Source: CAVRQM01 sp963822705 (GTDB taxonomy: Bacteria; Pseudomonadota; Alphaproteobacteria; Acetobacterales; Acetobacteraceae). From it: a DNA stretch of 64,000 nt. The notes under the pieces were generated by a model. It was not told the DNA's origin. It saw only the letters and a list, made by a program, of their open reading frames with translations, and searched no databases. The stretch covers positions 434,001-498,000 of the forward strand of contig CAWGIX010000006.1 in NCBI GenBank assembly GCA_963822705.1, in the 5' to 3' direction. This document shows, in pieces, positions 40,241-50,699 of this stretch. Both the position numbers and the translations under genes were made by a program. Numbering within the stretch: position 1 is the first letter of the stretch; each line of letters begins with the position of its first letter.

Positions 40241-42529
40241 CTACAAGAACTTGATAAATGTGCCGGTATGACCGTCGGGGCTGAGCGTGAAGCTGGACGT
40301 TGTGTAGCTGCCCGTAAAATTCAGACTTGCCACCGTGGCACTGCCGTTCGTTACCGTCAGCACGCCGTTGCCGAAGGTGTAGCCGGTCTCGGTGGTCTTG
40401 GTCAGGTCGATCGTATCGCTGGCGCCGAAACCCGCAATGTGGCCCTTGAAGGCCAATGCGTTCCTCAGGTCGACCAGCCCCGTGCCGGCCGAAAAATCGA
40501 TCGTCTGGCCCGCGGCAACGCCCGCCAGGGACAGCGTTCCGGTGGCACCGACCTGCCAGCGTGCCGATGCCGGTTACTTTGTCTTTGGAGGAAAGCTCGC
40601 CGGACGATGCGACAATCGTTCCAGTGTTCTTGACTGCATCCAGAAACGCAAGCCTTCCCGAGCTGTCTAGCACGTTCTTGGAATTGATAAAGGCCACGTC
40701 TATGTCGGCGGTGGCGCCTGCGTTCACTGTAAACGTTCCGCCGGCGAGTTGCAGCGTGCCGGCCCCGCTGATCGACTTCGGCAGTGTGCCGCCGCCGGTC
40801 AGATCGAGCACCGTCCCGGTATCCAGCACCACAGGGCCGATGCCCGGGAGCTGTGCCAGTGTGTCGGCGAAAGTTCCGCCACTGAATTGCAACTGGCCGC
40901 CGCCGCTGATCGTCCCCGTTGGTGCGCCGCCGCCGGTGATCTCGATCGTGTCGCCGGCCACAAAACCGCTGGTCGTGCCGGCAAAGCCGCGGGCGACGCC
41001 GTCGACTAACCATTTCGACCCGGGATCGAAAACGATGGATGTGAAATGCAGGAACTGCGAACCCATGCCGGTGACCGTGCCGGCAGACGTTGCGGAGGCC
41101 AGCTCCAGCGTGTTGCTGCCGCTGCTGCTGCCCATGACTAATCCAGAAAAGTAGAAGCCAGGATCGAGCACCAACAAATTGCTACCGGTTCCATCGAAGT
41201 AGACCGCCGCGCTACCGCCGGTGATCGACCCTGCATTCGTCAGCGTGCCGCCATCACCGATGCGTACGCCGAAGGCGCCACTTCCGGTAATCGAGCCTGA
41301 AGCAGCGTTGGTGACCGAGGCCGAGCCTGCGTTAATGTAAATTCCAGTGTCGCTGCCGATAATGCTCCCGTCATTGACCACAGTTCCGCTGCCACCGATG
41401 TCGACGCCATACAAACCTGTGATCGAACCGGACACCTCGTTGGTGACTAAACCTGTGCCACTTATTGAACCTGTACCAATTATAAGGACGCCCTCGCAAG
41501 ATCGGGCGGTTGCCTTGATGCTGCCATCGTTGACCACGGTCCCGGTGCCATAGATTTGAACGGCGCGGTAGAAGCCGATGATCGAAGCGGAGGCTGCGTT
41601 CGTGACTGAACCGCCGGATTTCAAGTTGACCCCCGTATCACCGGGATACATGTAAATACCTCCGCTACCGGTGATGCTGCCGTAATTGACCACAGGTCCC
41701 AAGCACGCGCCGCCTGATCTGCACTCCGGCCGTGGACACCCGTGATCGACCCGCCCGCCGCGTTGGTGACCGAACCGCCAGACTGCAAATCAACGCCGCG
41801 CTGTCCCCCCGCTATCGAAGCGCCCGCCCCGTTGGTGACCGAACCGCCAGAACGAAGGTCGACACCGGTTCCAATGTTTCCGTTGTAGGAGAAGCCTAGG
41901 ATACTGCCGTCGTTAACCACGGTCCCGGTACCGCCGGAGATTTCCACGCCGTATTTCCCGCCCGAGATCGGAGCGGAGGCTGAGTTAGTGACGGATCCGC
42001 CCGGAGACAGATAGATACCGGTGGTGACGCCGCTAATCGTTCCGCTGTTCTCAATCTTGAAGAACGTGGTCGAACCGGGGTTCGTGTAGACCGCATTGGG
42101 GTAATTGGGATTTGTGATGCTAACGCCGGTTTCGATGATGACAGGGCTCCTGTAGATCGCCGGGTTGAGATTGATCCCGACCGTCGTAGAATGACTGATC
42201 GTCGTCCCGCCACTCGGGGGGCGGGTGGCATCATGAACCACGGTTTTGATGCCGCCGGAGAATTTCATACCGGTATTGTTCGCGAGCGAAGCGGAGATCA
42301 CGTCGCCGAGACGTCCGCCGGGCGCCAGAGAGACGCCAAAATCGGCAGCACCAGAAATGCTCCCGTCATTCTGAAGGGCAAGGAAAATCGCTGAACCGGG
42401 ATTTGGGTAGAGGCCTGTCGGATAGCTCGGATTTGCGGCGGTCAGGCCGTCTCCGAGGGCGAACGGGCTCCTTTCAAAAGCAGGATTGAGAACGATCCCG
42501 ATTGCCGTGTTTTTGCTGATCGTTGTCAT
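40241..42529 (-). CDS. Beta-repeat surface/adhesin-like protein, probable type I secretion substrate (two frame breaks)
   Basis: About 762 residues after joining. The start follows a perfect AAGGAGG six bases upstream. There is no Sec signal peptide (MTTISKNTAIGIVLNPAFER). The body is tandem beta-helix-like repeats of the form SGGSVTNAASASI-x-G-x-GV and GTVVNDGSI-x-G. Later come Gly/Thr-rich strands and a C-terminal domain ending LTVTNGSATVASLNFTGSYT and DGHTGTFIKFL, a type seen at the ends of large exported proteins. Frame breaks lie near 41740 (missing base) and near 40565 (extra base). No secretion genes are adjacent. Confidence 0.72.
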
Positions 42530-43025
42530 TCATTTCCTCCTTGCTCAACTAAGCCCTTTCCCCGTGGCAGACAGCAGTCTACGGATGGGCTGCCAACACC
42601 GTTAGCGTCGTTTCTAGCTGATCGCGGCCATTCGACGCACCTACTCTCGTTGCTGTCCCCGGTGGGAACCACTCCCGAATTGGTGCCTGGCATTTCGACG
42701 CCGAGTCAGACGCCACAACGAAACCGGTATCGGGCGGGAACGGGTGCCAGGCAAGAGAGAAAAGCGACAGCGCATCGCCCCAGGAAGATATTACACGTTT
42801 TTATCCCGCCTTCAGCCATGGAACCCGTGCCCCAACTGCTCAATCATCATCTTCCGGCGCGGGTTTTCAATGCCGCCTGCGTTCCCACCAAAGCGTGGGT
42901 TTCGTTGAACTACGCCGAGCTGCTGGATTTCTGAAATAAACGACAACACTTGCTGGATCATGAGATGGACGCGATCAAGAAGGCACTGAAAAAAGATTAC
43001 ATGAACAAGGTTGGTCCCGCGTCTG
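42530..43025. other. Intergenic stretch upstream of the surface-protein gene
   Basis: About 500 bp lying upstream of the surface-protein gene and downstream of the sulfotransferase gene. A 94-codon plus-strand frame (42650-42934) has no recognisable family and no ribosome-binding site. The segment should contain the promoter of the 42529 gene. Base composition between 42770 and 43010 is somewhat AT-richer than the surroundings. No tRNA, repeat or terminator was recognised. Confidence 0.4.
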
Positions 43026-44859
43026 TCACCCCACCGTGTAGCCGAGCCGCTCGATGACCGGCCGCAGCACTGGAATAACGGGCTCCAAATGCTTCAGATA
43101 GTTTCTGTACCGGAAGCGGGATCGGTCGTACAGTTTTTCGGTCACCTGGGCGTAGCTGGCGGTGCGGGCATAGCGCCGGTTCTCGTGAAATCGCAGGCAC
43201 CGCTCGTCAAACGGCTCGCCCACGAACGCCAGCATGCGGGCGACGGTGTCGCCTGGTCGCCGACCACGTCCTCGTAGCGCACCTGCAAATAGCGCAGACT
43301 CATCTCGGCCCGGTAGTGGTGCACCAAATCCATGATCAGCGCGTAATGCTGCGCCGCGCTCTCCAGCTCGGCGGCGCAAAAGAACCCGTGCGTCAGATAA
43401 TTGGAGAACACCGACAGCACCACGTCCAGCGGATGGCGCACGCACATGGATCAGCGGCGCCTCGGGAAACATCAGGGCGATCAGCCCAAGATGCGTCTCG
43501 TTCAGCGGCATCTTGTCGGTGAACCAAGGCACATCGTCCGCCACCGCCCCGAGCTGGCGGGCTTTTTGCAGGTAATGGTCGCGCAGATTGTCCAAACCTT
43601 CGTGGTGGTCCGCCATCCACAGTTCCACCAGAGCCTCGGGATAGGCCAGCGGGCTATCGAACATCCTCGGCATGATCCCGGCAATTTCGGAAACCAGGGG
43701 CAGCTCGTCGCCGGCGGCGATTCGGGGATGCACGGACAGCGTTTGCTCCACCAGCGTGGTGCCGGAGCGAGGAAAACCCAGAATAAACATCGGCTGTGCC
43801 GAATCCGAGCGCACGCCGGCGCGCGGCACGATGCGCAGGCGGGACGCGGTGAAAAACCCCCGCAGCCGGTTGACCAATTGTGCGGCATGTTCGGCCAGAT
43901 AGGCTTGGCCGCTGAGTTCGCGCGCGCGGCGCTTGCCCTCCACGAAAGGCGGCAAACGCGTCGTCGTAGCGGCCGACCTGATCGAGCAGCCGGCCTTTTT
44001 CCAGCAGTTCTGTCGGGGCCGAGCCTGGCATCCGGGCTTTTGCATGCCACCACATCTATGGTGTCCAGCGCTTCCTCTGTAGCGCCGCATCCGGCCTAGC
44101 AGGACCGCCCGGCTGAACAGGACCCCGCGGTTGTCTGGAGCGACGCGCGCGCCACGGGCCAGCAGTCGGCGGCGTGTTCAAAATTGCGATCCACCTCTTC
44201 CAGGCGAGCCCAGCCGAGCAGCGTCTGCAGCACGGCCGGCGCGGCGGCCGTGGATTCCTCGTACAGTTCGCGAGCCTCTTCCATGCGCCCCTGATTTTTC
44301 AGGCTCCAGGCCAGATTGGCCAGCAGGATCGGATCGCGACCGCCGGAGAGCCGCATGGCTTGGCGATAGTGGTATTCGCCGAAGTCTGCGGCCGCTGCGC
44401 CTCGGTCAGGATCATGCCCATCAGATTGTGGGCCTGCGGGTCTTCCGGGGCGATGCGCACGGCGTTGCGGGCGTGCAGCTCGGCTTCCGCCAAGTTGCCC
44501 CTGGCCATCAGCAGCAAGGTCAGCTCGTTGGTGGCCCAAAATATGTTTGGGTTGACGGCGACCAGGCGGCGCAGCAGCGTTTCCGCCGCCTGCTCCTTTC
44601 CCCCGTTGCGGCGGATGCGATACAGGATGGCGAGCGCATCGGTTTGGCCCGGCGCCAGATCCAGCACGTCGAGGCAGAGCTGTGCGGCATGCTCCACGTT
44701 GCCCTGCCGCTGCGCCTGCGCCGCCTGCTCTACTAGCGGCAGCAGGTGCTTTGCCGCCGCCGGCACTGCGCCGAGTGTTGCCACTGGCAGGCCGCAGCAC
44801 CGCACCTGCCGCAGGCCGCTACCGCAGGCACACGCGGCGGAGGGATTTCGGTCGGTCAT
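43026..44859 (-). CDS. SEC-C/TPR-containing sulfotransferase (many frame breaks)
   Basis: The N-terminus MTDRNPSAACACGSGLRQVR carries a SEC-C-like zinc motif (CxCx8CC). TPR units follow (NIFWATNELTLLLMARGNLA, FGEYHYRQAMRLSGGRDPIL), and then a P-loop sulfotransferase domain with FILGFPRSGTTLVEQTLS (PAPS-binding), WFTDKMPLN and HVRHPLDVVLSVFSNYL. Breaks fall near 44405, 44150, 44070, 44010, 43950, 43445 and 43255. One is an extra G in the REALDTID segment. Joined length is about 611 residues, as expected for TPR-sulfotransferases. The density of breaks is higher than elsewhere, so real decay cannot be excluded. The sulfation target is unknown. Confidence 0.78.
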
Positions 44860-44969
44860 GCTCTCACCGCCGCTCTAGCAGTCCTGGCCGCGCTCTCGAG
44901 GCAGCTCGGTTCGCAAGCTACGCCTTCAAGCTAATCTGCTGCAGTCACCCCTGGTAGATGTCCCACTGA

Positions 44970-46259
44970 TCACGCCGCCGCCTTGAAAATGATGCTGGCG
45001 TTGGTGCCGCCGAAACCGAAACTGTTCGACAGCGCGGCGCCGACCCGCCGCCGCTGCGAGTGATGCGCCACCCGATCGATCACCGTCTCGCGGCTCGGCC
45101 GGTCCAAGTTCAGGGTCGGCGGAACTACGCCGTCCCGCACGGCGAGGATGGAAAAGATCGCCTCGACGGCACCGGCCGCGCCCAACAAATGGCCGGTGGC
45201 ACTTTTCGTCGACGACATCGCCAGCCCGCGCGCGTCGTCGCCGAACAGTCTTTCCACCGCCTCCAGCTCCAGATCGTCGCCCAGCGGCGTGGAGGTGCCG
45301 TGCGCGTTGACGTACTGGATATCGCCCGGCTGCATGCCGCCGTTGCGCAGCGCCGCGCGCATTGCGCGCAACGCGCCCTCGTGCCCCTCGGCCGGCGCGG
45401 TGATGTGGTGCGCGTCTCCGGACATCCCGTAGCCGCCGATCTCCGCATAGATCTTTGCACCGCGGGCTTTTGCGTGCTCAAACTCCTCCAGCACCACGAT
45501 GCCGGCGCCCTCGCCCATGACGAAGCCGTCGCGATCACTGTCCCACGGGCGCGAGGCCTTTTGCGGCTCGTCGTTGAAGGCGGTGGACAGCGCGCGGCTG
45601 GCGCAGAAACCGGCAATGCCCAGCGGCGTCACCGCCGCCTCGGCACCGCCGGCCACCATCACGTCGGCGTCGCCCAAGGCGATCAGCCGGGCGGCATCGC
45701 CGATCGCGTGCACGCCGGTGGCACACGCGGTGACCACGGAATGGTTCGGGCCCTTGAAACCGTATTTTATGGATACCTGTCCCGATGCCAAATTGATCAG
45801 CGCCGAGGGGATGAAGAACGGCGACAGCCGCCGCGCGCGGCCCAGATGCACCTGCACCGCCGCATCGGCGATCGTCTCCATGCCGCCGATGCCGCTGCCG
45901 ATCATGACCCCGGTGGCGCAGCGGTCGTCCTCATCCTCGGGCGCCCACAAACTGTCCTCCACCGCCTCGCCGGCGGCGGCCATGGCGAACTGGATGAACC
46001 GGTCCATCTTCTTCTGGTCTTTGGCGGGAATCCACTCGGCGGGGTCGAACTTGCCGTCGGTGCGCGTGCCCTGCGGCACCTGACCCGCCACCTTGCACGG
46101 CAGCTCGGAGACGTCGAACGACTGGATGGCGCCGATGCCGCTCTGGTTGGCGATCAGCCGTTCCCACACCGGCCCTATCCCCATGCCGAGCGGGCAGACG
46201 ATGCCCATTCCGGTGACGACGACCCGCCGCAGACCCTGCACGCTCACCAGTACGCTCAT
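44970..46259 (-). CDS. fabF: Beta-ketoacyl-ACP synthase II
   Basis: FabF condenses malonyl-ACP with growing acyl-ACP in fatty-acid elongation. The product is 429 residues. The catalytic Cys is in VVTACATGVHAIGDA, the two His in NAHGTSTPLGDD and SATGHLLGAAGAVEA, and the C-terminal SNSFGFGGTNASIIF loop is present. It begins MSVLVSVQGLRRVVVTGMGI; the true start could be a few codons later. It is the last gene of the fabD-fabG-acpP-fabF operon, 22 bp after acpP, and is intact. Confidence 0.96.
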   Translation of the reverse strand: MSVLVSVQGLRRVVVTGMGIVCPLGMGIGPVWERLIANQSGIGAIQSFDVSELPCKVAGQVPQGTRTDGKFDPAEWIPAKDQKKMDRFIQFAMAAAGEAVEDSLWAPEDEDDRCATGVMIGSGIGGMETIADAAVQVHLGRARRLSPFFIPSALINLASGQVSIKYGFKGPNHSVVTACATGVHAIGDAARLIALGDADVMVAGGAEAAVTPLGIAGFCASRALSTAFNDEPQKASRPWDSDRDGFVMGEGAGIVVLEEFEHAKARGAKIYAEIGGYGMSGDAHHITAPAEGHEGALRAMRAALRNGGMQPGDIQYVNAHGTSTPLGDDLELEAVERLFGDDARGLAMSSTKSATGHLLGAAGAVEAIFSILAVRDGVVPPTLNLDRPSRETVIDRVAHHSQRRRVGAALSNSFGFGGTNASIIFKAAA

Positions 46260-46281
46260 CAGTGCAGCCTGTTGGGACCGG

Positions 46282-46521
46282 TCAAGCAGCCTTCTGCTTT
46301 TCGATGTAGTCGATGGCGTCGCGCACGGTGCTGATCTTTTCCGCCGCGTCCTCGGGGATTTCCACGCCGAACGCCTCCTCGAACGCCATCACCAGTTCGA
46401 CCGTATCGAGGCTGTCCGCACCCAGATCGTCGATGAACGAGGCTTCCGGAGTCACCTTGCTTTCCTCGACGCCCAAATGCTCGACGACGATTTTCTTCAC
46501 CTTGTCCGCGACGTCGCTCAT
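46282..46521 (-). CDS. acpP: Acyl carrier protein
   Basis: This 79-residue acidic helical carrier begins MSDVADKVKKIVVEHLGVEE. The phosphopantetheine serine is in DDLGADSLDTVELVMAFEE. The start at 46521 was chosen over a longer open frame (to 46623) because the family N-terminus is here. It carries acyl chains between the Fab enzymes and lies between fabG and fabF. Confidence 0.97.
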   Translation of the reverse strand: MSDVADKVKKIVVEHLGVEESKVTPEASFIDDLGADSLDTVELVMAFEEAFGVEIPEDAAEKISTVRDAIDYIEKQKAA

Positions 46522-46641
46522 CGGTGCTGCATCTCCTGCCTTGCCGGTGTAGTCGATGAAAATGGTTGGGCGCCGCGCGGGTCCGATTGCGACCGGGCCG
46601 CGCTTAGCATGATTCCGTTGCACCCGCCTAGCGGGCGGGCT

Positions 46642-47379
46642 TCAGGTCATCACCATGCCGCCGTTCACATGCAAGGTGGCGCCGGTGATCCAGGCCGCCT
46701 GGTCGCTGGCCAGATAGGCCACCGCGGCGGCGACGTCGTCCGGGCGGCCAAGACGGCCCAGCGGGATCGCGGCCAGCAGCCGGGTTTTCTGGGTTTCGGG
46801 CAGGCCCTGCGTCATGGCGGTGTCGATGTAGCCGGGAGCCACGAGGTTCACCGTGATGCCGCGGCTGCCGACTTCCTGCGCCAGCGCTTTCGTCAGCCCC
46901 GCCAGCCCGGCCTTGGCGGCGGCGTAGTTGGCCTGGCCGGGATTGCCGGTGCTGCCCACGACCGAGCCGATGCCGATGATGCGCCCGGCCCGCCGACGCA
47001 CCATGCCGCGCAGGGCGGCGCGAGCAAGGCGGAAGGGCGCGGCCAAATCCACGTCCAGGACGGCGGCAAAATCCTCGTCCTTCATGCGCAAGGCCAGCCC
47101 GTCCCGGGTCAGGCCGGCATTGTTGACCAGAACCGATAGCGGCCCCGCCGCCGCCTCGGACGCCGCGACCAGTGCTTCCGCAGCGGCCGGATCGCGCAGA
47201 TCGGCGGGGCAGACATGCGCCCGCTCGCCCAGCTCCGCCGCCAGCGCCTCCAGCGCGTCGCGGCGGGTGCCGGAGAGCGCCACGGTCGCACCTTGGGCGT
47301 GCAGCGCGCGGGCGATTGCCGCACCGATGCCGCCAGAAGCCCCGGTGACCAGGGCCGATTTGCCGTCGAGCCGAAACAT
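46642..47379 (-). CDS. fabG: 3-oxoacyl-ACP reductase
   Basis: FabG is the NADPH-dependent SDR that reduces beta-ketoacyl-ACP. It is 245 residues, with cofactor loop VTGASGGIGAAIA, NNAG, the active-site Ser in IIGIGSVVGSTG, Tyr and Lys in YAAAKAGLAGL, and the terminal ITGATLHVNGGMVM. It lies 8 bp after fabD and 120 bp before acpP in the conserved fatty-acid operon. The frame is intact. Confidence 0.95.
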   Translation of the reverse strand: MFRLDGKSALVTGASGGIGAAIARALHAQGATVALSGTRRDALEALAAELGERAHVCPADLRDPAAAEALVAASEAAAGPLSVLVNNAGLTRDGLALRMKDEDFAAVLDVDLAAPFRLARAALRGMVRRRAGRIIGIGSVVGSTGNPGQANYAAAKAGLAGLTKALAQEVGSRGITVNLVAPGYIDTAMTQGLPETQKTRLLAAIPLGRLGRPDDVAAAVAYLASDQAAWITGATLHVNGGMVMT

Positions 47380-47387
47380 GCTTCTGG

Positions 47388-48344
47388 TTACGCCGCCTTC
47401 AAGAAAGCCTCGATGTCGGCGGGCGTGCCGACCGAGACCAACTGCGCATCCGGGGCCACGCGGCGGATCAGGCCGGCCAGGACTTTCCCCGCACCGAGCT
47501 CGACGAAATGATCCACACCCAGTTCAAGCATGGCCAACACGCTCTCGCGCCAGCGCACCGTGGTGGTCACCTGCTCGACGAGCAGCCGGTGGATTTTTGC
47601 CGGGTCGGTCGCCTTGGCCGCGGTGACGTTGGCAATGATCGGCAGAGCCGGCGGCGACGGCGGCAATTCCGCCAGTGCGCGATCCATGGCGTCGGCCGCG
47701 GGCTGCATCAGGGCGCAGTGGAAGGGGGCCGAGACCGGCAGCAGCATGGCGCGCTTGACGCCCCGCGCACGGGCGATGTCGATGGCCCGCTCGACCGCGG
47801 CCCGGTGACCGGACACCACCACCTGGCCGCCGCCGTTGTCATTGGCCGGCTCGATCACTTCCCGAGCGCCGTCCGGCGCTTCGGCCGCCGCGGTGCAAAT
47901 CTCCTGCGCCGTTGCAAGCTCGGTACCGAGCAGGGCCGCCATGGCGCCCTCCCCGGCGGGGACGGCTTCCTGCATGGCCGCTCCGCGCAGCCGCAGCAGG
48001 CGAGCGGCTTGCGGCACGGCAAAACCGCCGGCGGCGGCGAGTGCCGTGTATTCGCCAAGCGAGTGGCCGGCGACCACGGCGGCCCGGTCCGCGAGCGAAA
48101 ACCCGCCCTCGCGCTGCAAGACGGCCAGCACCGCCAGCGAATGGGCCAGCAGGGCCGGCTGGGTGTTTTCGGTGAGCTGCAGGGTCTCGGCGGGTCCCTC
48201 GAACATCAGTTTCGAGAGCTTTTGTTTCAAAGTCTCGTCGATTTCCTCAAACGTTTCCCGCGCGGGGGCAAACGCGGCGGCCAGGTCGCGGCCCATGCCG
48301 ACGGCCTGGCTGCCCTGGCCGGGGAAGACGAAGGCAAGCGGCAT
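47388..48344 (-). CDS. fabD: Malonyl-CoA:ACP transacylase
   Basis: FabD moves the malonyl group from CoA to ACP. This 318-residue enzyme starts MPLAFVFPGQGSQAVGMGRD. It has the nucleophile elbow GHSLGEYTALAAAG and the catalytic His in APFHCALMQPAAD. The Gln of PGQGSQ forms part of the oxyanion hole. It heads the fabD-fabG-acpP-fabF operon and is intact. Confidence 0.96.
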   Translation of the reverse strand: MPLAFVFPGQGSQAVGMGRDLAAAFAPARETFEEIDETLKQKLSKLMFEGPAETLQLTENTQPALLAHSLAVLAVLQREGGFSLADRAAVVAGHSLGEYTALAAAGGFAVPQAARLLRLRGAAMQEAVPAGEGAMAALLGTELATAQEICTAAAEAPDGAREVIEPANDNGGGQVVVSGHRAAVERAIDIARARGVKRAMLLPVSAPFHCALMQPAADAMDRALAELPPSPPALPIIANVTAAKATDPAKIHRLLVEQVTTTVRWRESVLAMLELGVDHFVELGAGKVLAGLIRRVAPDAQLVSVGTPADIEAFLKAA

Positions 48345-48431
48345 TTTTGGAAGAACCGGAAATGTGCGGGCGGCCCTATGGTCCGGCGGCGGACCGGTGT
48401 CAATGCGGCACCGGCCCCGCGCAGGCCGACG

Positions 48432-49109
48432 CTATGCGGCGAGACTCGCGTTCTGCGGGAACAGCGCGCGGCGGGCTTCTTCGTCCATCTCCTGCTTGAA
48501 CGCGAATTTGGTGCGCCATGTCGCGGCCCGTTGCGCTGCCGGCCGCTCGTTGATGCGCGCGTGCCACTGCATAACGTGCGTGAAGGCAGCGGCGCCCTCC
48601 TGGCCCAGCACGAACGGCAGCGCATTGACCCAACCCCACAGCGCCATGTCGGCGATGCTGTACTCGTCGCCCACGAGGAATTTCTGCGCGGCGAGCCGCT
48701 GGTCCAGGATGCGGTAGTGCCGCTCGACCTCGCGCGTGTAGCGGTTGATGGCATAATCGTTCTTGGGCGCGAAATGGGTGAAGTGTACGCACTGGCCCGA
48801 ATACGGCCCGATGCCGGTGGCGACGAACATCAGCCAGGACAGGAACTCGCCGCGATGCGAGGCCGGCGGCAGGAATTTTCCGGTCTTTTCCGCCAGGTAG
48901 AGCAGGATCGCGTTGGAATCGAACACCCTGGTGCCGTCGTCGTCGATCGCCGGCGTCTTGGCGTTGGGGTTGACGGCGAGATACGCGGGCGCGTGCTGCT
49001 CGCCCTTGCGCGTGTCGACCGGCACCACCTCGTGCGGCAGGCCGGTTTCTTCCAGAAACAGCACCACTTTCATCGGGTTGGGCGAGGGGTGGAAATAGAA
49101 CTTCAGCAT
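48432..49109 (-). CDS. Glutathione S-transferase family protein
   Basis: This 225-residue protein begins MLKFYFHPSPNPMKVVLFLE, preceded by GGGAG. The N-terminal thioredoxin-like half has NPNAKTPAIDDDG (cis-Pro) and the glutathione-binding Asp-Ser in RVFDSNAILLYLAEKTG. The C-terminal half is helical with the capping motif FLVGDEYSIADMALWG. It resembles bacterial GSTs of the Ure2p-like/nu group; the substrate is unknown. It lies downstream of the FMN reductase gene on the same strand. Confidence 0.9.
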   Translation of the reverse strand: MLKFYFHPSPNPMKVVLFLEETGLPHEVVPVDTRKGEQHAPAYLAVNPNAKTPAIDDDGTRVFDSNAILLYLAEKTGKFLPPASHRGEFLSWLMFVATGIGPYSGQCVHFTHFAPKNDYAINRYTREVERHYRILDQRLAAQKFLVGDEYSIADMALWGWVNALPFVLGQEGAAAFTHVMQWHARINERPAAQRAATWRTKFAFKQEMDEEARRALFPQNASLAA

Positions 49110-49174
49110 GCGGCAGCTCCCTTTTTTTGCTTGGCCGCCGCGGCATGTAGCGCGGATCGGCGGCCATGTCTGCC

Positions 49175-49753
49175 TCAGTACGGCACCCCAGCTTCGCGCC
49201 GGGCGCGCAGCGCTTCGGCGTACCATTCCAGCTCCGAGAAAAACCTGTCGGCCTGTTTCTGGAATTCCGGACGGGTCAGTTCGCCCGTTTCGCTCACGGC
49301 CTGGCTGACACGCGGGAACGGCAGCAGCGACGGAATGCTGGGCATGCCCAGTTCTGCCAGCGTCATGCGAAGCTGCATGGCGGCGCGCACGCCGCCGAAC
49401 TGCCCGGCCGAGTAGCAGGCGATGGCCGAGGGACGCCAAAAATACTCTTCCAGAAAATGGTCCAGCAGATTTTTCAGCGCCGGCGGGATGCCGTTGTTGT
49501 ACTCGCCGCTGCAGATCAGGAAGGCGTCGGCACCGCGGTACAGCGTTGCCAGTTCCTCCAGCACCGCCGGCGCCTGGCCTTTCGGATACTCCTTGTACAT
49601 GCGGTCGAGCAGCGGCAGCCGTTTCTCCACCGGGTCGACCAGCGTGGCCATGTGCCCGCGCGCCGAGAGTTGCGCCACCAGATAGCGGGCGGCGCGGATG
49701 CCCTGCCGCTCCGTGCGGACCGAGCCGTAGATCACCGGAATGTTCAGGCGCAT
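49175..49753 (-). CDS. NADPH-dependent FMN reductase
   Basis: This 192-residue flavodoxin-like reductase begins MRLNIPVIYGSVRTERQGIR; the GSVR loop binds FMN phosphate. The second family signature is ICSGEYNNGIPPALKNLLDH, and ACYSAGQFGGVRAAMQLR binds the flavin ring region. Such enzymes reduce free FMN, quinones or azo compounds with NAD(P)H. It sits between a thioredoxin-reductase-like gene (23-bp gap) and a GST gene on one strand, suggesting a small redox/detoxification operon. Confidence 0.9.
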   Translation of the reverse strand: MRLNIPVIYGSVRTERQGIRAARYLVAQLSARGHMATLVDPVEKRLPLLDRMYKEYPKGQAPAVLEELATLYRGADAFLICSGEYNNGIPPALKNLLDHFLEEYFWRPSAIACYSAGQFGGVRAAMQLRMTLAELGMPSIPSLLPFPRVSQAVSETGELTRPEFQKQADRFFSELEWYAEALRARREAGVPY

Positions 49754-49776
49754 GACGCTCTCTCCAGTAGCCGTGT

Positions 49777-50699
49777 TCAGCGCAGCGGAACGACGCCGAA
49801 ACCCACGTCGTTGCGGATTGTAGTTGCTGCCACCGCCGCCTCGCCGACGGCGTGAGTGATCTGATCGAGGCCAAGCACCACGTCGCCCGCCGCATAGAGG
49901 CCGCGCACGCTGGCGCGCTGATGCGGGTCCACGCGAACGCAGCCGTCCTCAGTACCAAATCAGCGCCGACCAGCGCCGCAAGACCGGAATGAATGTCGGA
50001 GCCGAGGGCCGGGTAGACGGTGTCGAATCGCATGCGGCCGGAGCCGGCGGAAAATTCTATCCCGTCGCATGTCAAGGCGAAATCCCGCGCCGGGCCGTCG
50101 AGCACGTTCACCTGGATCTCCTCCAGGCGGCACCGCTGGGTATCGTCCAGGGCTTGCCCGCCGTCCGCGGCGACCAGTGTCACCTCGCGCGTGTAGGAGC
50201 GCAGGAACTCGGCTTCCCGCATCCCGTGTCGGCCGGTTCCGATGACCGCGACGCGCTGGTCGGTGACTTCGTAGCCGTCGCAAATCGGGCAGTAGCGCAG
50301 CCGGCCCTGCGACAGGGCTCGGTCGTGCAAGTCGTCGGGCATATCCGGCCGGCGGTTGGTGACGCCGGTCGCCAGCAGCACGGTGCGCGCAAAAACCTCA
50401 GCGGCGTCCACCCGGGCCGCGAACCGGTCCTCGTGCCGCCGCAGCCGGGTGACCAGCCCGGTTCGCGGTTTCACGCCGTACGCGGAAAGATGGCTTCGCA
50501 TGCGGGCAAGCAGATCGGCCCCCGAGATGCCGCCCGGGAAACCGGGCTGATTGCGCGAGCACGGAATCTTGAGAGCACGGCTGGCGCCTGCGTCGATGAC
50601 GGTGATCCGCAGGCGGAACCGCGCCATGTAGAGCGCCGCCATCAGGCCGGCCGGCCCGGCGCCGACGATCAGGCAGTCGGCGACTGCATCGGGCATCAT
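49777..50699 (-). CDS. Thioredoxin-reductase-like FAD oxidoreductase (one frame break)
   Basis: This two-nucleotide-domain flavoprotein is about 307 residues after joining. The FAD motif is CLIVGAGPAGLMAALYMARF, the redox pair is CPIC in LRYCPICDGYEV, and the NAD(P) motif is VAVIGTGRHGMREA. The frame changes near 49955 (missing base), after ALVGADLVL, into EDGCVRVDPHQRASVRGLYA. It then reads AGDVVLGLDQITHAVGEAAV and terminates at 49777. Many close relatives lack true thioredoxin reductase activity, so the partner is uncertain. First gene of a redox group with the FMN reductase and GST. Confidence 0.87.

Noticed and set aside
39561..41702. 713-codon frame joining the surface protein to the 39.4-kb hypothetical protein
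   Set aside because: Beyond ~40565 the frame is arginine-rich noise. Correcting one base makes the surface protein end at 40241, and the 39395-40072 gene has its own frame and start.
42650..42934. 94-codon plus-strand frame between the surface protein and the sulfotransferase
   Set aside because: No ribosome-binding site, no recognisable domain, mixed composition; kept only as intergenic description.
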